A DNA stretch of 64,000 nt from Apteryx mantelli (taxonomy: Eukaryota; Chordata; Aves; Apterygiformes; Apterygidae), in assembly GCF_036417845.1 (NCBI RefSeq), contig NC_089978.1, positions 161,073,962-161,137,961 on the forward strand, in the 5' to 3' direction. The stretch's first letter is position 1. Every line of letters starts with the position of its first letter. Below, in pieces: positions 27,821 to 40,200 of the stretch. A model generated the notes under the pieces. It searched no databases, was not told where the DNA came from, and worked only from the letters and a program-made list of their open reading frames with translations. A program made the translations under genes and the position numbers.

Positions 27821-30800
27821 GATTAAAAGATTCACTCTTTCATGTTCAAAAAAACCCCAAACATTAAAAAATTAAAGAATACCAAAATTAAGCTTTCTTT
27901 TATTTTTAAATAATTTCCATTATTTTTAAATAATGTGATCAAAATATTATTTTTTTCACAGGATACATGCTAAAATAGACTAACCTAATTAGGTATGTAT
28001 GAAAAAGAATATGTGCCCTTGAAATTTGAAAATACTTCTTTCATTGTAGCTTTGGGCCAATTTGTTGCCCAGAAATATGCTCTTCTTGAACTGCCTGCAG
28101 AAGTTAAACAATAAAAATGTAAATCTGTATCTAATTCAACCTGAGCATTTATCTACGAACACTCTGAAGGCAGGTTCTTGGTTACCCAAAGTCAGCCTTA
28201 TTGCTGAGGGTAACATCTGCTAAGAATTATCTATTGCTGTCTAAAATTCAAAATAAAAATGTCAAGCCTCCAGCTTGACGATTCTCAAATTATTCTGTTT
28301 AGCCGTTACTGTAATTTTCTGGGAACTTAAAAGTTTCCATCATCCTGCTGAATGGGTTAAAATAACCTTAAAAAGAACAAGCAGGCTGGTACTCTCGCTG
28401 CTTCATGAAAACTAGTGCAAAGCACATCAAGGGAAACAAGGGATGTGAAAAGAAAGCACAGCGCCTGCCTTTGGATGGACAGTCTTGGTTTGGGAGCCCG
28501 GTGTAAAAACGTAAAGCTTTCCTAACCAGCCAGATGACAAGCCTGTGAAAATAGTTAATCAATGATTTAGTCTCTCTCCGTCTTTTAATCTTTTTTATCG
28601 TTTAAAGTGAATCACCTGTGGCAGAAAGGCAAAAATACACACTCGCTATTTTTCAGCAGGTTCTCTGTTTGTCTGCTTGTTTCTGACTTTTATCGTTTAT
28701 CTCATTTCAACGCCAAAAATAGACACAAGGGACTGGGAATTAGAAACTCCAGTCTTGATTATGCCACAGACTTGTTAGTCTTGGCTAAATCACTTAGGCT
28801 GAAAGCTTCAAAAATAGCTTTTAAATTTGAATGCCCAAGCAAGGGGCCTTCATTTTAATAACTTCTCAGTACTCCTCCTCCAATTAAAGCCAAGAGGAAT
28901 CTGGAGCAGTGAGCATGTTTCTGAGGCTCATACAGCCACCAGCGAAGCTGGGTTATGTGATTAGGAGCCTGAACACTATAATAACCGATTTTAGCAAGAG
29001 GCCGAAAAGCCCCTTCTGCCCTTTTTCTCCTTTCTGTCTCCTCGCTAAGTTTGCAGCTGTGCCTGAGAAACGCAGCCCCAAGGTGATTTTCATCAATTTG
29101 AGAATAAGGACTTAACGTCTTTTATGTATGTGATAAATGGAGGGGGTTATTGGTGGTGAACAGAAAAACAAGAGCATGTTAAAATGATGTTGATTAATTG
29201 CTGTTTGTTGAAAGGCTGTTCCCTGCACTTCTTCAGTGGAAATTACTCTTTTCTAGGTGGAGAAACAATCAATAGCTTAACTTCTTTACAAATGCCGAAA
29301 AACATTACTCATGTTAGCAAAACAGCTTTTCGTTCTGTTTCCCCCTCCCCCTTAAAAGCCTCAGAACCTGCTACTGTTTCCAGTAATAGCTTAGAAATGA
29401 ATTTTTTGAGTTTTTTTTTTCTCTGAGGGAAAACAACCAATCCCTGATTTCATTCCCTGCTCAAATGCAACTATACAGATTTCTCTTGTGAATTCTTGTG
29501 GCACGGCCGCTGCTCAGCTGGGTCAGAGCAGTAGGCAGCAAACCCCGTGAGCTGACCTGCTGCTCAGCACGTACAGGAGTGCTGAGATGTGGACAATACT
29601 TCTTTGGCTCTTGGGGAGAGGGGTTTCTTTTCATTGATCAGAGTTAATTCCAGCTGCACCCACTTTCTGGGTTGAACAGCTGCCAGTACACCTGTGTGGG
29701 AAGTCTTGGCAACAGCACACTTGTATTTTTTTCCATGGTTTTTAGTAAAAAGGCAAACATTGAAGGACCCAGAGTGAATTTCTTACACACTGAGATCTGA
29801 CTGGTTAAAAAGTTATTTTGGATCTCATTTGAGAGTGTAGCTTTTCCCCATATTAGGTGCAATTCCCAGGGACATGTATGTCTGAGTAGATGAATCTCTT
29901 CTGTCTCTAAGGGCAAGTGCTAAACTTGTCACCTTCTGCTTCCAAACTCTTCAGATGAACTGGACAGTTCTGCTGAGACCCAGTCTGAGAAAAACTCACA
30001 AAATAACCCAGCATAAAAATCCAGATTTAACCTTGGTTTGGCCAAAAAATGTGTGAATTTTGTGACCAAGTTTTGTTTAGAATAAGAGGTTTAATTTGGA
30101 CTAAAGGCTTGTTTATTCTCTCCATTATGACTGGAAAGACAATCAATGGACGGAGACAGGTAAGATATATTTCAGTGTTTCCTTTATGTCCATTCTTGGA
30201 TCTGTCTGATCTCTGATTTAGCATTAGAGATTTTTCTTCTTGCATTCACACCCTCCAGCCAGTAAGTTTGCACACATCACTGCTGTGAGGGAGCAACCAG
30301 TTCTTGCTTGCCCAGGGACTTGAACACACTTGATAGAGATGGTGTGGCTGGCCTTTCCTAGAGCACTGAGAGCAATTATCCCTCCATGGCCCTAAGTCTG
30401 CTATTGCTTGCAGCTGCAGACTTGGGCATGAGAAGCCACTTCACAAAGCTGGTGAAGACAGGAGGGATCCCAGTGCGCTCCTGCACTGTCTGTATTTGTT
30501 ATCAGACCCATCAGACTCCAGCGCAGGACCATCACTCGAACACCCAGCTGAAGCGGTAGGAGCCAAGACCTTTCCATGAAGTTATCCATGACAATTAGCC
30601 TTGGTGAGACCAATACTGCCTGGAATGATTTCTTTTTGCAAGGTACTTTAAAGGGGGGGATATCATGGCATCCCCCAAAGATGGGAGAATGGGGTCAGTA
30701 GGTGGCGCAGTGTGAAGACTGGAGGGACAGACAGAGTCAGAAACCCTCTCTCCAGAGGAGCCCCATGTGAGAGGGGTGCTGTGGTGTGGAGGAAAAGCAG

Positions 30801-33000
30801 CACATGAGGATGCAGAGAGCACACAGAGGAAGAAGGGAAGCAAAGAAACACCAGGGAGCATCAGGATGTTCAAAGGGATGTGGCAAAGTTTGTGGTCCAT
30901 GAAGGGAAATGGGAAAACTGGGAGAATACTGTGGTCATCTGAGTTTGTAAAAGGGGACCAGAGACCTGCTACAGGGTTTTAGGTACAGATGCCAGGGAAG
31001 GGACACAGGACCAGGTATTGTGGGAAAAATGACATAAGCAGCAATCACCTCAGGATGTTTGCAGGCTTTGCAACTTCCTCTAACATTGACCATCACTGGG
31101 AAAATCCTGGACCCTGTTTCTACAGTGGACAGGCTTCAGGTGTATGGAGCAGGGGATTTATGGGCTGACACCTTCACTGAGAATACAGTGGCAGAGTGGT
31201 TTTCTGGCCAGGGAAAGGGAACCAGACACTGGGAACTGGACAGCTTTGCTGGAAAAACCCTTACTGCACAGGGACTGGCTGTAGGCTGGCTTCTCGAGCA
31301 GTGAAAGCAGAGGCCAGGATAAGAGCAAGACTAGGGAGTTTGTTGGGAGGATCCACACTGAGCACATGAAAATCTTATCTTCTCCTGGACCTGGCCTGTG
31401 CTGTACATCATCCAGGGAATTGCTAGGAAAATGGGAAATGCTCAAGCCTCTAGAATTATTCCCTGAAATTAGCAATTAGGGGAAAACTGTATGTTTTCCT
31501 GGGATATTTAGAAATCACTAGAGGCCTGAGGTGCTTGAAAGGGAAACATCCCATTCAGAGACCAGCTCCAGCTGTAACTGTAGAATTGTCAGCAAGTAGT
31601 GGTGGGTGCATCTGAAGTTAAACCACTTGGAGACTGTTCCAAATGCCTGGGGATGATGGGTAGAGTGAGAAAGGTCTAGGTACTCCTTCTTTTCCCTGAG
31701 TCAAGGGCTAAAATGTTGAAATCTAAGCGGGTAGCAGGAGATTTTGGAGGAGACAGACCAAAAGCTGTTCAGATGGAGCATAAAGCCAGCTGGAGAAAAG
31801 TTAGGGATCTGGTCCTGCTTGTGATGAGAGCCAAGAGAGGATGAAGAGAGATCAAGTGGATGAAGCCCTTTGGGGCAAGAAAGGAGGCTGGACCATTTGT
31901 TTTCTGTATGTGTATGTAAAGGAGGCAAACCAGCAGCAGGCTGGAACTATATTAAAGAGTGAATATTTCTACTCAGTGAAGATTGCTTCTGGTGTCTCCT
32001 ACTGGGCATGCAATGGTTGGAAGGTGATTGTACATGGAAATATGTTTGTATGAATGCTCCCTATTCGCTTGCTTGCCTCTTAAAGACAGACATTACTTTA
32101 TGTGGGTCGGGAGGGAAGAGTTACCCCAGCCTAGGAATGCTATTTTGTTCCAACAAAAAACTTAAGCAGGATGAAGTTGTAAAAGCATCACCATGCACAT
32201 GCATCGAGCTCCCCACCAGAGAGCAGCGTTGCTCCAGCAGCGGCGAGTGTGCCTGCCTTGATGCTGCGAATGGTTGTTGCTGCTCTGCAGTCCAGCGTTG
32301 GTCAACGGGCAGTAGCGTTGCTGGTGGAAGGAAAATAATGACCATATGGAACATCGATTTTCTGATTGCAACCGAGGAATGGCAAAGTTCAAAAAAAGAA
32401 AAAATGCATTGAGAGTATTTAATGGAAAAAAACCCCCAATCTCTAGCTAAAATGGAATATTTTCAGTCTGTGTGCAAGGGAGGTGAAACATAAAGCAAAT
32501 TTATGAAGATCAGAGCTTCTCTTACTGAAGGGTCATCCACAGCATGAGCAAATTGGAGTTCATTATATCATATGTTTTCTATCAGAAGACTTAAAACCAT
32601 TAGTCCTGCATGCAGTGTGATGTACTAATTTCAATGTCTAATTCAAGGCACTTGGGCCTGACCATCAGAGGTGCAGGTCACCTACAAATGTAATTGGCAC
32701 CAGCTGGCATGTGGGGCAGTGACACCAGCATGTTCTGCTGTCTCCAATTAAGGACCCAAGTGGAGGCATCAAAACAAAAGGGAGTGCTATTTAAAAAGGT
32801 TGGCTAACAAAATTGTTTGAGACCATATGGTTGGTTGGGGAGAGTCTGAACTGGGCCTGATTTTAGCAGATTTATTGTTGCTCCCACGTGCTGTGAACTG
32901 GGTAAATTGCTTTTCTCCAGGGGCTGGTGAAGCACATTCTGTGTGCAACCAAGGTGTTCTTCACAGTCTGTATTTCCCCCTCGTTTGAGAGGTGAAATGT
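27821..33000. other. Gene-free interval with candidate regulatory sequence
   Basis: No coding gene supported. It holds a 14-bp direct repeat (27901-27914 and 27921-27934), a stretch near 28.1-28.4 kb that looks like conserved non-coding DNA, a MIR-like remnant at 28.73-28.81 kb, and a G-over-C skewed, purine-rich segment at about 30.64-31.89 kb. Confidence 0.6.
28731..28808 (+). repeat. MIR-like SINE remnant
   Basis: 'gactgggaattagaaactcc', then 'atgccacagacttgttagtc', then 'ttggctaaatcacttaggct' follows the MIR core order (ggacctgggttc..ctgccacttactagctgtg..cttgggcaagtcacttaacc). Diverged and partial. Confidence 0.6.
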
Positions 33001-33009
33001 CAGAGAGAG

Positions 33010-33430
33010 CCAGTTGCCACCACGGAGAGGAAAGTTAGGGCTGCCTCCACGTGCAGGACCAGTCTGGCTGCTGCTCGGCCTGCAGCGAGGCCCTGCTGCA
33101 CAACTAATGATGTGCACTGAAGCACAGTGCCCGCCCCGGCTGCCCCGCGGGCTGCTGACCTTGCCTGGCCCCCGTCCCGGCTCGCTGGGGCTCCTCCACT
33201 GACATTTCACTGGCTTTTTCAGCCTCACGCTAATAATACCCGCTGAAATGTGAACCCGCTGCCAATGGGCATGGGATAAAAATAAGGTTGTCGTCCTGCC
33301 CTCGTGCATGGGCACGAGTGCTACTTAGAAATGGGTCCCACTCCGAAGTGGCGTGTACCCTTTTTGGGCTCATCAGTGCTGGGTACAGCTGAGCGGTGGG
33401 TCGGGCTGCAGCGCGTCAGAGGTGGGGGTC
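33010..33430 (+). promoter_or_regulatory. Orphan CpG-rich patch with CCAAT and TATA-like motifs
   Basis: A local GC- and CpG-rich segment in AT-leaning DNA, densest at 33121-33190. A CCAAT box lies at 33262-33266 and an ATAAAAATAAGG motif at 33276-33287 on the + strand, which would place a start near 33305-33315. No known gene begins here: the 85-codon frame that follows is unrecognised, as is the 147-codon frame on the other strand. Confidence 0.35.
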
Positions 33431-34327
33431 AGTGGTTTTGTTGCTCTGCCTTTCCTGAAGCAACATTTCTGCAGGAGGCTTTCTGCTGTGCCAGAGCCAG
33501 TAGGTACTTCAAGCATGTCGACAGCAAGGTAGCAGAGCACCGAGAAAAGCAGACGCGCTGATGGGCGTGGGGTTTTTGCAGCACACCCATTTTTGCCCGC
33601 TGGGAGATGGGTGGAAGCTACAAATTAACATACACTGTTGTTTTTTGTGCTGTAGACACCTATCCATTACTAACTACCATAGGTTGCGAGTTCATTTCCC
33701 ATGGACTTATTTATTCTTCATTTGGGCTTGATTTGAAATAGCATCTTGGAACAAGAAAACAACTATCTTCTGGCCCACTAGGCTCTCCGTAGTAGCCGAA
33801 GCAACATTTCTCCTTCTGATGCTTCCCATCATCTCCGACATACAATCTTTTAAAGAAGCTGGGTTATTTCAGTCAGTTTTCAGTGTATAATTCGTGGTAT
33901 TAGGAGAAATACCTACCCCAGTAGGAGAATTCCACACTTTGAAATTGGAAAAGAATGAACATAAATATTTGGAGTGATAACTTAATAATAATAAAAACCC
34001 AGAAAATAATTCTTTCCATATCAGTGCAGACAAAGTACACAGTATATCATTTGTCCTGGTATATTTTAAAGCTATTGAGGGGACTGGATGACCAGGCTTA
34101 CAAAACTTCAGTACGCATGTTTTGGTGCATGGAGAGCTGTGTCACTGCAAAACCTTCCCAAGCACTCTAGATACATTTCAGAGTCCTGCACTGCCAGTCG
34201 CAGGTTTTATCCCAGTTGCTCTTAAGAGTGATTTATGCATACTGAGTGCTGCGTATCCCAAGGCACTTAAAGAATTGCAATTCCTCATTCACATCACTCC
34301 ACCAGTCATCATGCAGAGCCAGACTTG

Positions 34328-34381
34328 ACTCGAAGGGCGATTTCAATGAAAGAAACTCGAAGGGCGATTTCAATGAAAGAA
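34328..34381 (+). repeat. Perfect 27-bp tandem duplication
   Basis: Two identical 27-bp units, 34328-34354 and 34355-34381, each beginning ACTCGAAGGGCGATTTCAAT and each containing two CpGs. Lack of divergence between the copies suggests a recent event. Confidence 0.97.
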
Positions 34382-37300
34382 ACCCAAAAGCATAACACAG
34401 TCTACACTACTAGAGGAAAATACTGCAGTCTTAGTTCTCCTGCTGGGCTGAGACAAAGAGAGAGGGAATAACAGATGTTAGCTGGATTGCCTGGTGATCT
34501 GCTGGAGGGTGTTCAGATATCTTTGACTGCATGGACCTATGCAGGATAGATAGCGTCAGGCAACATTACCTAGCAGATGAATAAATAAGACCCTTTCCCA
34601 AAGCAGGGTGGAATGTAGTAACCTGTATTAAAGACCAAGACTTGGAGAAAAAGTAAATTTCCTATTTGTTTAAAAATGTAGACATTATAAGTCTTATTTC
34701 ACATGCATGCAGTTCCACTGTGAGGGCTGGAACAACTCTGGAGTTACCCAAGTGCAGGAAGAGGTGAACTGGGTCTGCACTTCTCATGCATACAAGCATC
34801 CAGGTTTCTCTGGGGAGCAGCCTATTTCAAGGAATGCCTAGTCTCCCGCGGGTTCATGCCTCTATGGTTTTTTGCTTTCTATTAAGATGCAAAGTCTCCT
34901 TGGAGCTTTTCTTTTATCTGGAACATTAGTAATGGCGCTCTCTGGTGTTGATCATCTACTGTCTAATGAATGAGGAACTCCTGCTACGGTTTCAGATGGA
35001 AAAGGAGGTTGGGGGAAGAATATTTAAGAAAGCCTTCCCCCTCTGTTAACCTCTGATATGATCACCAAGACTTAGTTCTTAGACTCAAAAGGCTTTTTAT
35101 TTTCTGCAGTAAAGAGATGTGGAAAGGAAATGCATTTGTTCTTGGGGGAAATAGGAAAGACTCTGTGCCTAGTGGCTGAGCCTGTACCACGTAAGCTACT
35201 CCACTCTTTCTTTAAAAGTCTTACTGAAACAATAGCTCTAGTGTCAAGACAGCGATAATTACTCTGTTGACAAGCTCTACGCTGGAGCAATGGCTCAATT
35301 TTAATTACGTGAATTAAGAATACCTAAGGCTGCTTTCCTGCTGAGACCCACTGGTCATACCCTGGGCTAGATCCCTACATCTTCCTGCCAATGTACTGTA
35401 TTGTTTTTGCCAGTGCTGTGCTTGTAGGAATGGAATACTTTCTCTCTTAAAGGATCTGAGACCTGTTGCAAAGCCAGTTAAAACTGATGCAACTTTTTAA
35501 AATGGATTTCACTAGATTTGGCTCAAGCCCTCGGCTACATTGCTCTTGCTTAATGTGAAACTTGGAAGCAACCTTGGATAAACAAGCCAGGCTAATATTC
35601 TACAGGCTAATCATAACTGCCTGAAGAACAAGATAAAGTGCAAGAGGATAAGTGAGAAAAAAATTAGCAACCAGTAATTTAAAAATCTTCCTCCAAAATT
35701 ACCCAAACTACCTCAGGTTTGATTTGACTTTGGTCATATTTTTATATGTATATGCCAGCTTTTCATTACATTAAAAATCAGGAATAAGTGCCAAATTTCC
35801 TCTCAGAGAAAGGTTTTCAGCTTGTGGCAGAAACCAGCTCAGCTTTATGCATAGGCAAAGTAGGCAGCTGCCAAGAGCAGCAGTTGCCCCATGGCCTCAT
35901 TTGCTGATGCCAGACTCCTGGAAAGCCAGGGCTGATGCTAAGGGAGAGATGGAAATAACTGGAGAGCAACAATTGTTTGGCAGGGAGAGAGATGATCCTC
36001 CACAGCAGCAATTCTTGCCCTCGCTCTTTCCAGTCCCTCTGACTGGCCATAGCGTTGTTGCTTTCCCCATTCCCTTGCTGCTCTCCTTGCTTTGCAGTAA
36101 AAGCGGCCTGGCCTCATCCCTGTCATGATGAAGTCTGGTGTTGCCTATACTTCTGAGAGGCCTTGAGCTACTGCAGATGGAAACACACTGTATCCAGCCT
36201 CAGCCATGGTGGTGGCTTTAGTGGTTCTGCTTTGGTGTGTCCTTCTCGCTGGTCAGTGACAAGTATACTTCTAAGTTATTTTGAAACTTGTGCTAAACGT
36301 GCTTAAGAAAAAGCAAAGTCATTAAAAGCTATATGCCACTTCCTGAAAGCAGCTGGTACTTGTCTCCTTTGGAGATGGGAACCTGAAGCAGCACAATGAA
36401 TTTGTATAGCCATCTCTGTGTTCCTGTGTTTGTGCTGATCTGCAGAATAGCACACTAGAGAGGAGATAAAATGCCAGAAATTTGATCAAGAAAAGGGACC
36501 ACCCTGAATTTCAATAACAACTTTGAATAAAATCTCAGCTTTTTAAAAGCTCCTTGGCTGCTGTCTAGTTTTGTGCTATTCTTTCAGTAAGGAAAGTGCT
36601 CCCACTGTCTTTCAATCATAAAGTATATGCTGTTTTTTTATGAAGAGATCTCTAAAAATCTGCAGTGTGCAGAATGGGAGAGATTCAGGGTCATGAAAGA
36701 ATATTCAGCATAAAGCCTTGGGAAATGAGTTCATTAGTGTGCCAGTGAGTGATGTAATTTTGCTGATATTAAATTAAGACTTGACTAATAGGCCCAATCT
36801 TTTTCTGAATCATTGTGCTCCTATTCGCTTTTGGGGGAAGGGGAATAATTCTCCTTTGTTTGTGGAGGTGCAATCATGCTTATTGCATTTGCTGCGTACT
36901 TTCCAAGTTGGATGGGTCCTCACCACCACTTTTGTAAATTGAACTACTTCAGCATTTGGCAATTTGTAGACCAGATTCAATGCTCATGAAATGGACTGCT
37001 GCTTTGCAGAAGGCAGTAAAGTTGTGCTGAGTCTGACGTTGCTTCTCTTATCTGCAGAGTCAATTTTTTTTGAGGCTGCAGTGCTACCAAGCTAGAGGAG
37101 CATGTGAAAAGCCTTCCTTCCCCTTCTTATGTGGGAATGTGTTGCTACTGTGATTGCTCAGTAGACAGTTCTCTCAGTATTTAGTCCTTCAAGGGTAAAA
37201 CTTTCTGAAAAGTAGTAAGGAAAAATCGAGGGCCTGGTCTCTCCCCTCATTCCTGCAGGTACCTGCCTGGCAAGTCCAGCATAGGGGCATGCTGCCTTGA

Positions 37301-37959
37301 GGCAGAGTCTCCTTTCCTGAAGGAGGATGCAACTACGCTGCTCAGGGGCGTGCAGGTCTAGCTGTCCTGGGCTAGGGCTGACCTGGCTACAGAGCTGAAA
37401 ACAGGCCAGGAAGTGTGCAGAGTCATAGGGGAATGCTATAGAAATTGAATACAGAGAAGCAGGTTTTAAAAGAGGTAGAAGAAAGAGAGATGTATGCGAC
37501 AATGGTATACAAAATACTAGCGCTACTCTAACTGGCTGTAACTGTAGGGGAACTGTCTTTAGAAAATACTTCTTCTCTACTTCTGGACTATTGCATAGAC
37601 AATGCTGACTTTGGTATGCAGCCTGTGTATGGGAGAGCACTTGCTCATAAGAGCCATTCCAGTTTATGGGACGAAGCTGTTCTAGGCAAGAAAGGACTGG
37701 AGAATTGCTCCCTGTCTATGTTAAATTAGAATGGACATGCTATAGGTGAATGAACTCTCCAAAAGACTGAAACTTGAGCAAAAATCTGTTCTTAAGGAGC
37801 CTAATTTAAAGCCCATGGATGACAAATGGAGTTGTTCACTACTTCAGTAACTTTTGGATCAGACTCCAAATTCTGTGCTAAAGCTGGTGTATTTTTTTCT
37901 TGTATTTACTTTTTTTCTTTTGTAGTACCATTTCCATCCAAAAGCAACTGTTAGATATC

Positions 37960-38215
37960 TGAAAAAGACAGCCTGAGCAATTAGACCCAGTGAAACTTTG
38001 TTGTGAATAAATTGCCAATAGAAATGTGCTAATGGCACCCAGGGATTGTGTATTAATAGGAACTAATTAACGGGTCTAATTTGATGCCACAGAAGGAACG
38101 CCACAGCTATTTGTGCTCTGACAAAAGGTAAATGTTAACGAGTCCCCAAAGGTGTTTGAATTTGGGTTCCAATTAGTGTAACCACATGCATGACTTAGAC
38201 ATATGCAAATACCAA
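37960..38215. promoter_or_regulatory. Candidate conserved non-coding regulatory element
   Basis: Visible binding-site words are TAATTA at 38064-38069, AATTAG near 38171, AACCACA (Runx type) near 38180 and a perfect POU octamer ATGCAAAT at 38203-38210. There is no repeat or coding signal. The call rests on motif density and texture alone. Confidence 0.25.
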
Positions 38216-40093
38216 AGTGATATTTATGGCTTGTGAATCCTGCTACCTTTGCCTCTATATTGCAAGTAGAACAACCCTTAATGTGACAAGATATTAGTAC
38301 TCTGAAATGTCACCACTAATACTTCACTATTTGGGACATATATAGTACAGGAGGCAAGAGTCCCATAATACTAAAAATGTCTTGTTTATTATGAACTACT
38401 TGCATGGTGACAGAGACAACCTGATACTTTGTATAGTAGACCACAGGAGCAGAGTTGTTTCATCTTATCTTATATGAACTATCAGCAGAAATAGGGACTG
38501 AGGGGAGTGCAATGCTGAGTCCTCTGGGCCACATCTGCACAAATTAATCTCTGACCAGCAGTGCTGAGGAGCATGCTATGAAGACTTCCATTCCAGGAAT
38601 ACAGCATTCCTGCTCATGGGCTCAGGTTGGCATGCCTGGATACGGTATAGATTTACTCAGTCTGTGCAAGCAAAGACATCTCTCTGTGTCTTGCATGTCA
38701 CTGCAGGTTATAGATATGTTCTCAAATCAAAGACTACAATTCTGTGTCAAACTCTGTATAAATACAGATCCTACCTGAAGGTGCTTACAGTCAGTGTCAT
38801 CAATAGTTTGAATCTAGATGTAGTTGAACATTGTTGTGATCTCAGAGCAGGTCTCTGCATGACAGTCCTACTCATAACTGTAGTCCAGAAGGAACTAATA
38901 TTACTTTGCAAGAAATTTCTACTCTGTTGGCACTTCTTCAGTCCTGTTGGTAAGGAACCAGTTTCAGACAGGCTGCTGGTTGCTCTCTGAATGTTTGTTC
39001 ATTCAAGGACTATGTCAACAAAGCCAGCTTTGTGCAGTGTTAGATGAAAGTACCTAAAATGCCAATTCTCCATTCCTAATACAAGTCTGGTATGGCAACA
39101 GGTCTTTGCTGGTGTGTAGACTTCTTTGAAGAAGATGTTCTTTGATAGTAATATGGAATTATCCAGGACACGTCTGTTGCTTTCTGCATTGAGTTTTGGA
39201 TCAAAACTAACCCTCTTAGCACTGCAGACTCATTTTTGTTTCCTTTGTCTTGTTGGGAAGGTTGTGAGACTGCTTGAATATGAAGTTATCAGGTCTAATA
39301 AAAAGGCTTCTGGGCATGGGAAAGAAGAAAACAAGGAGAGAGTGACATGGTCTCTAGAAGTTCTTCAAGGCCGATTGTTCTGCTGGGGCCTAGTCATGGC
39401 TCCAATTCTGCATTACCCTGTGCTTAAGCCCATCCTGTTCAACAAAACTCTGAGGGTAATGTTAAATTTCAAGCATGTCTAAGGCCAGGCTGGAGCAGCA
39501 GTGTAACAAAAACATTGCATTATATAGCATTTCTACCAATGGGCTTGACACGTTTCTCTCTACTCCCTAAAAGGCAGCCGCTTCTCTTCCTCAGCCCCAC
39601 CTTTATCTCGTGTTTGGGTTTATTACATCTTTCTTGAAGCTGTTGTGTTTGTCTAACTTTGAGACTTCCAGTGTGTCTTCAGGCTTCCAGTGTGCAAGGT
39701 AATCTTATGGCCCATATATATGTTCCACTGCTGGCAAAACTTTAGAGGTAAAATAGCCCACAAATCCTGTGACCCATTGGCTGGATTTTATTTCAAAGCC
39801 TTTAATTCACAGCTATGTCTTCCCTTTGTTGTTTGTTTTGAAATGGATCCTTTCAAGCTGTCAGACTGGAAGGCTGCCCAAAAGGCTGTGACTTACATGG
39901 AATTGATCTTTTAACAGTTGGTCCACATAGCTGTGGCAATGTGTTTGACTTTCCTGAAGTTGGGCATTGTGCAAGCAGATATGTGTCAGTACGTTCAGTT
40001 TGCTCAGATCTCTGGACTGGCCTTTTTGGAGAGAAACTGCAAACAGGAATTATTGTGATGCTGGTCATCTGCAACCACAAATGTTATGACATC

Positions 40094-40200
40094 CAAGCTG
40101 ACAAGCTGGGAGAGAATGCAGAGGAGAGCAATAAAAATAACAAAAGCTTTCAAAATTAAAACCAGTAGATCTGAGGTAAAGAGAGCTGGGAATATTTTTC
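40094..40200 (+). mobile_element. CR1 LINE fragment
   Basis: 'gacaagctgggagagaatgc', 'agaggagagcaataaaaata' and the following 'atctgaggtaaagagagctggga' match the CR1 3' region block of the type 'ctggagaggatgcagaggagagcaacaaaaatgat..gaggaaag..gaaggagctggg'. It is old, and its 3' end is not recognisable. Confidence 0.6.

Larger units (their letters stand above)
33431..40090. other. Gene-free interval
   Basis: No supportable gene. Contains a perfect 27-bp tandem duplication at 34328-34381 and a candidate regulatory stretch at about 37960-38215. The longest frame, 160 codons on the minus strand at 37158-37640, has no recognisable domain. Confidence 0.6.

Noticed and set aside
32008..32412. 134-codon Cys-rich open frame
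   Set aside because: No family resemblance, ordinary flanks and no splice or promoter evidence.
37158..37640. 160-codon open frame on the minus strand
   Set aside because: No domain recognised; the composition is that of random intergenic DNA.
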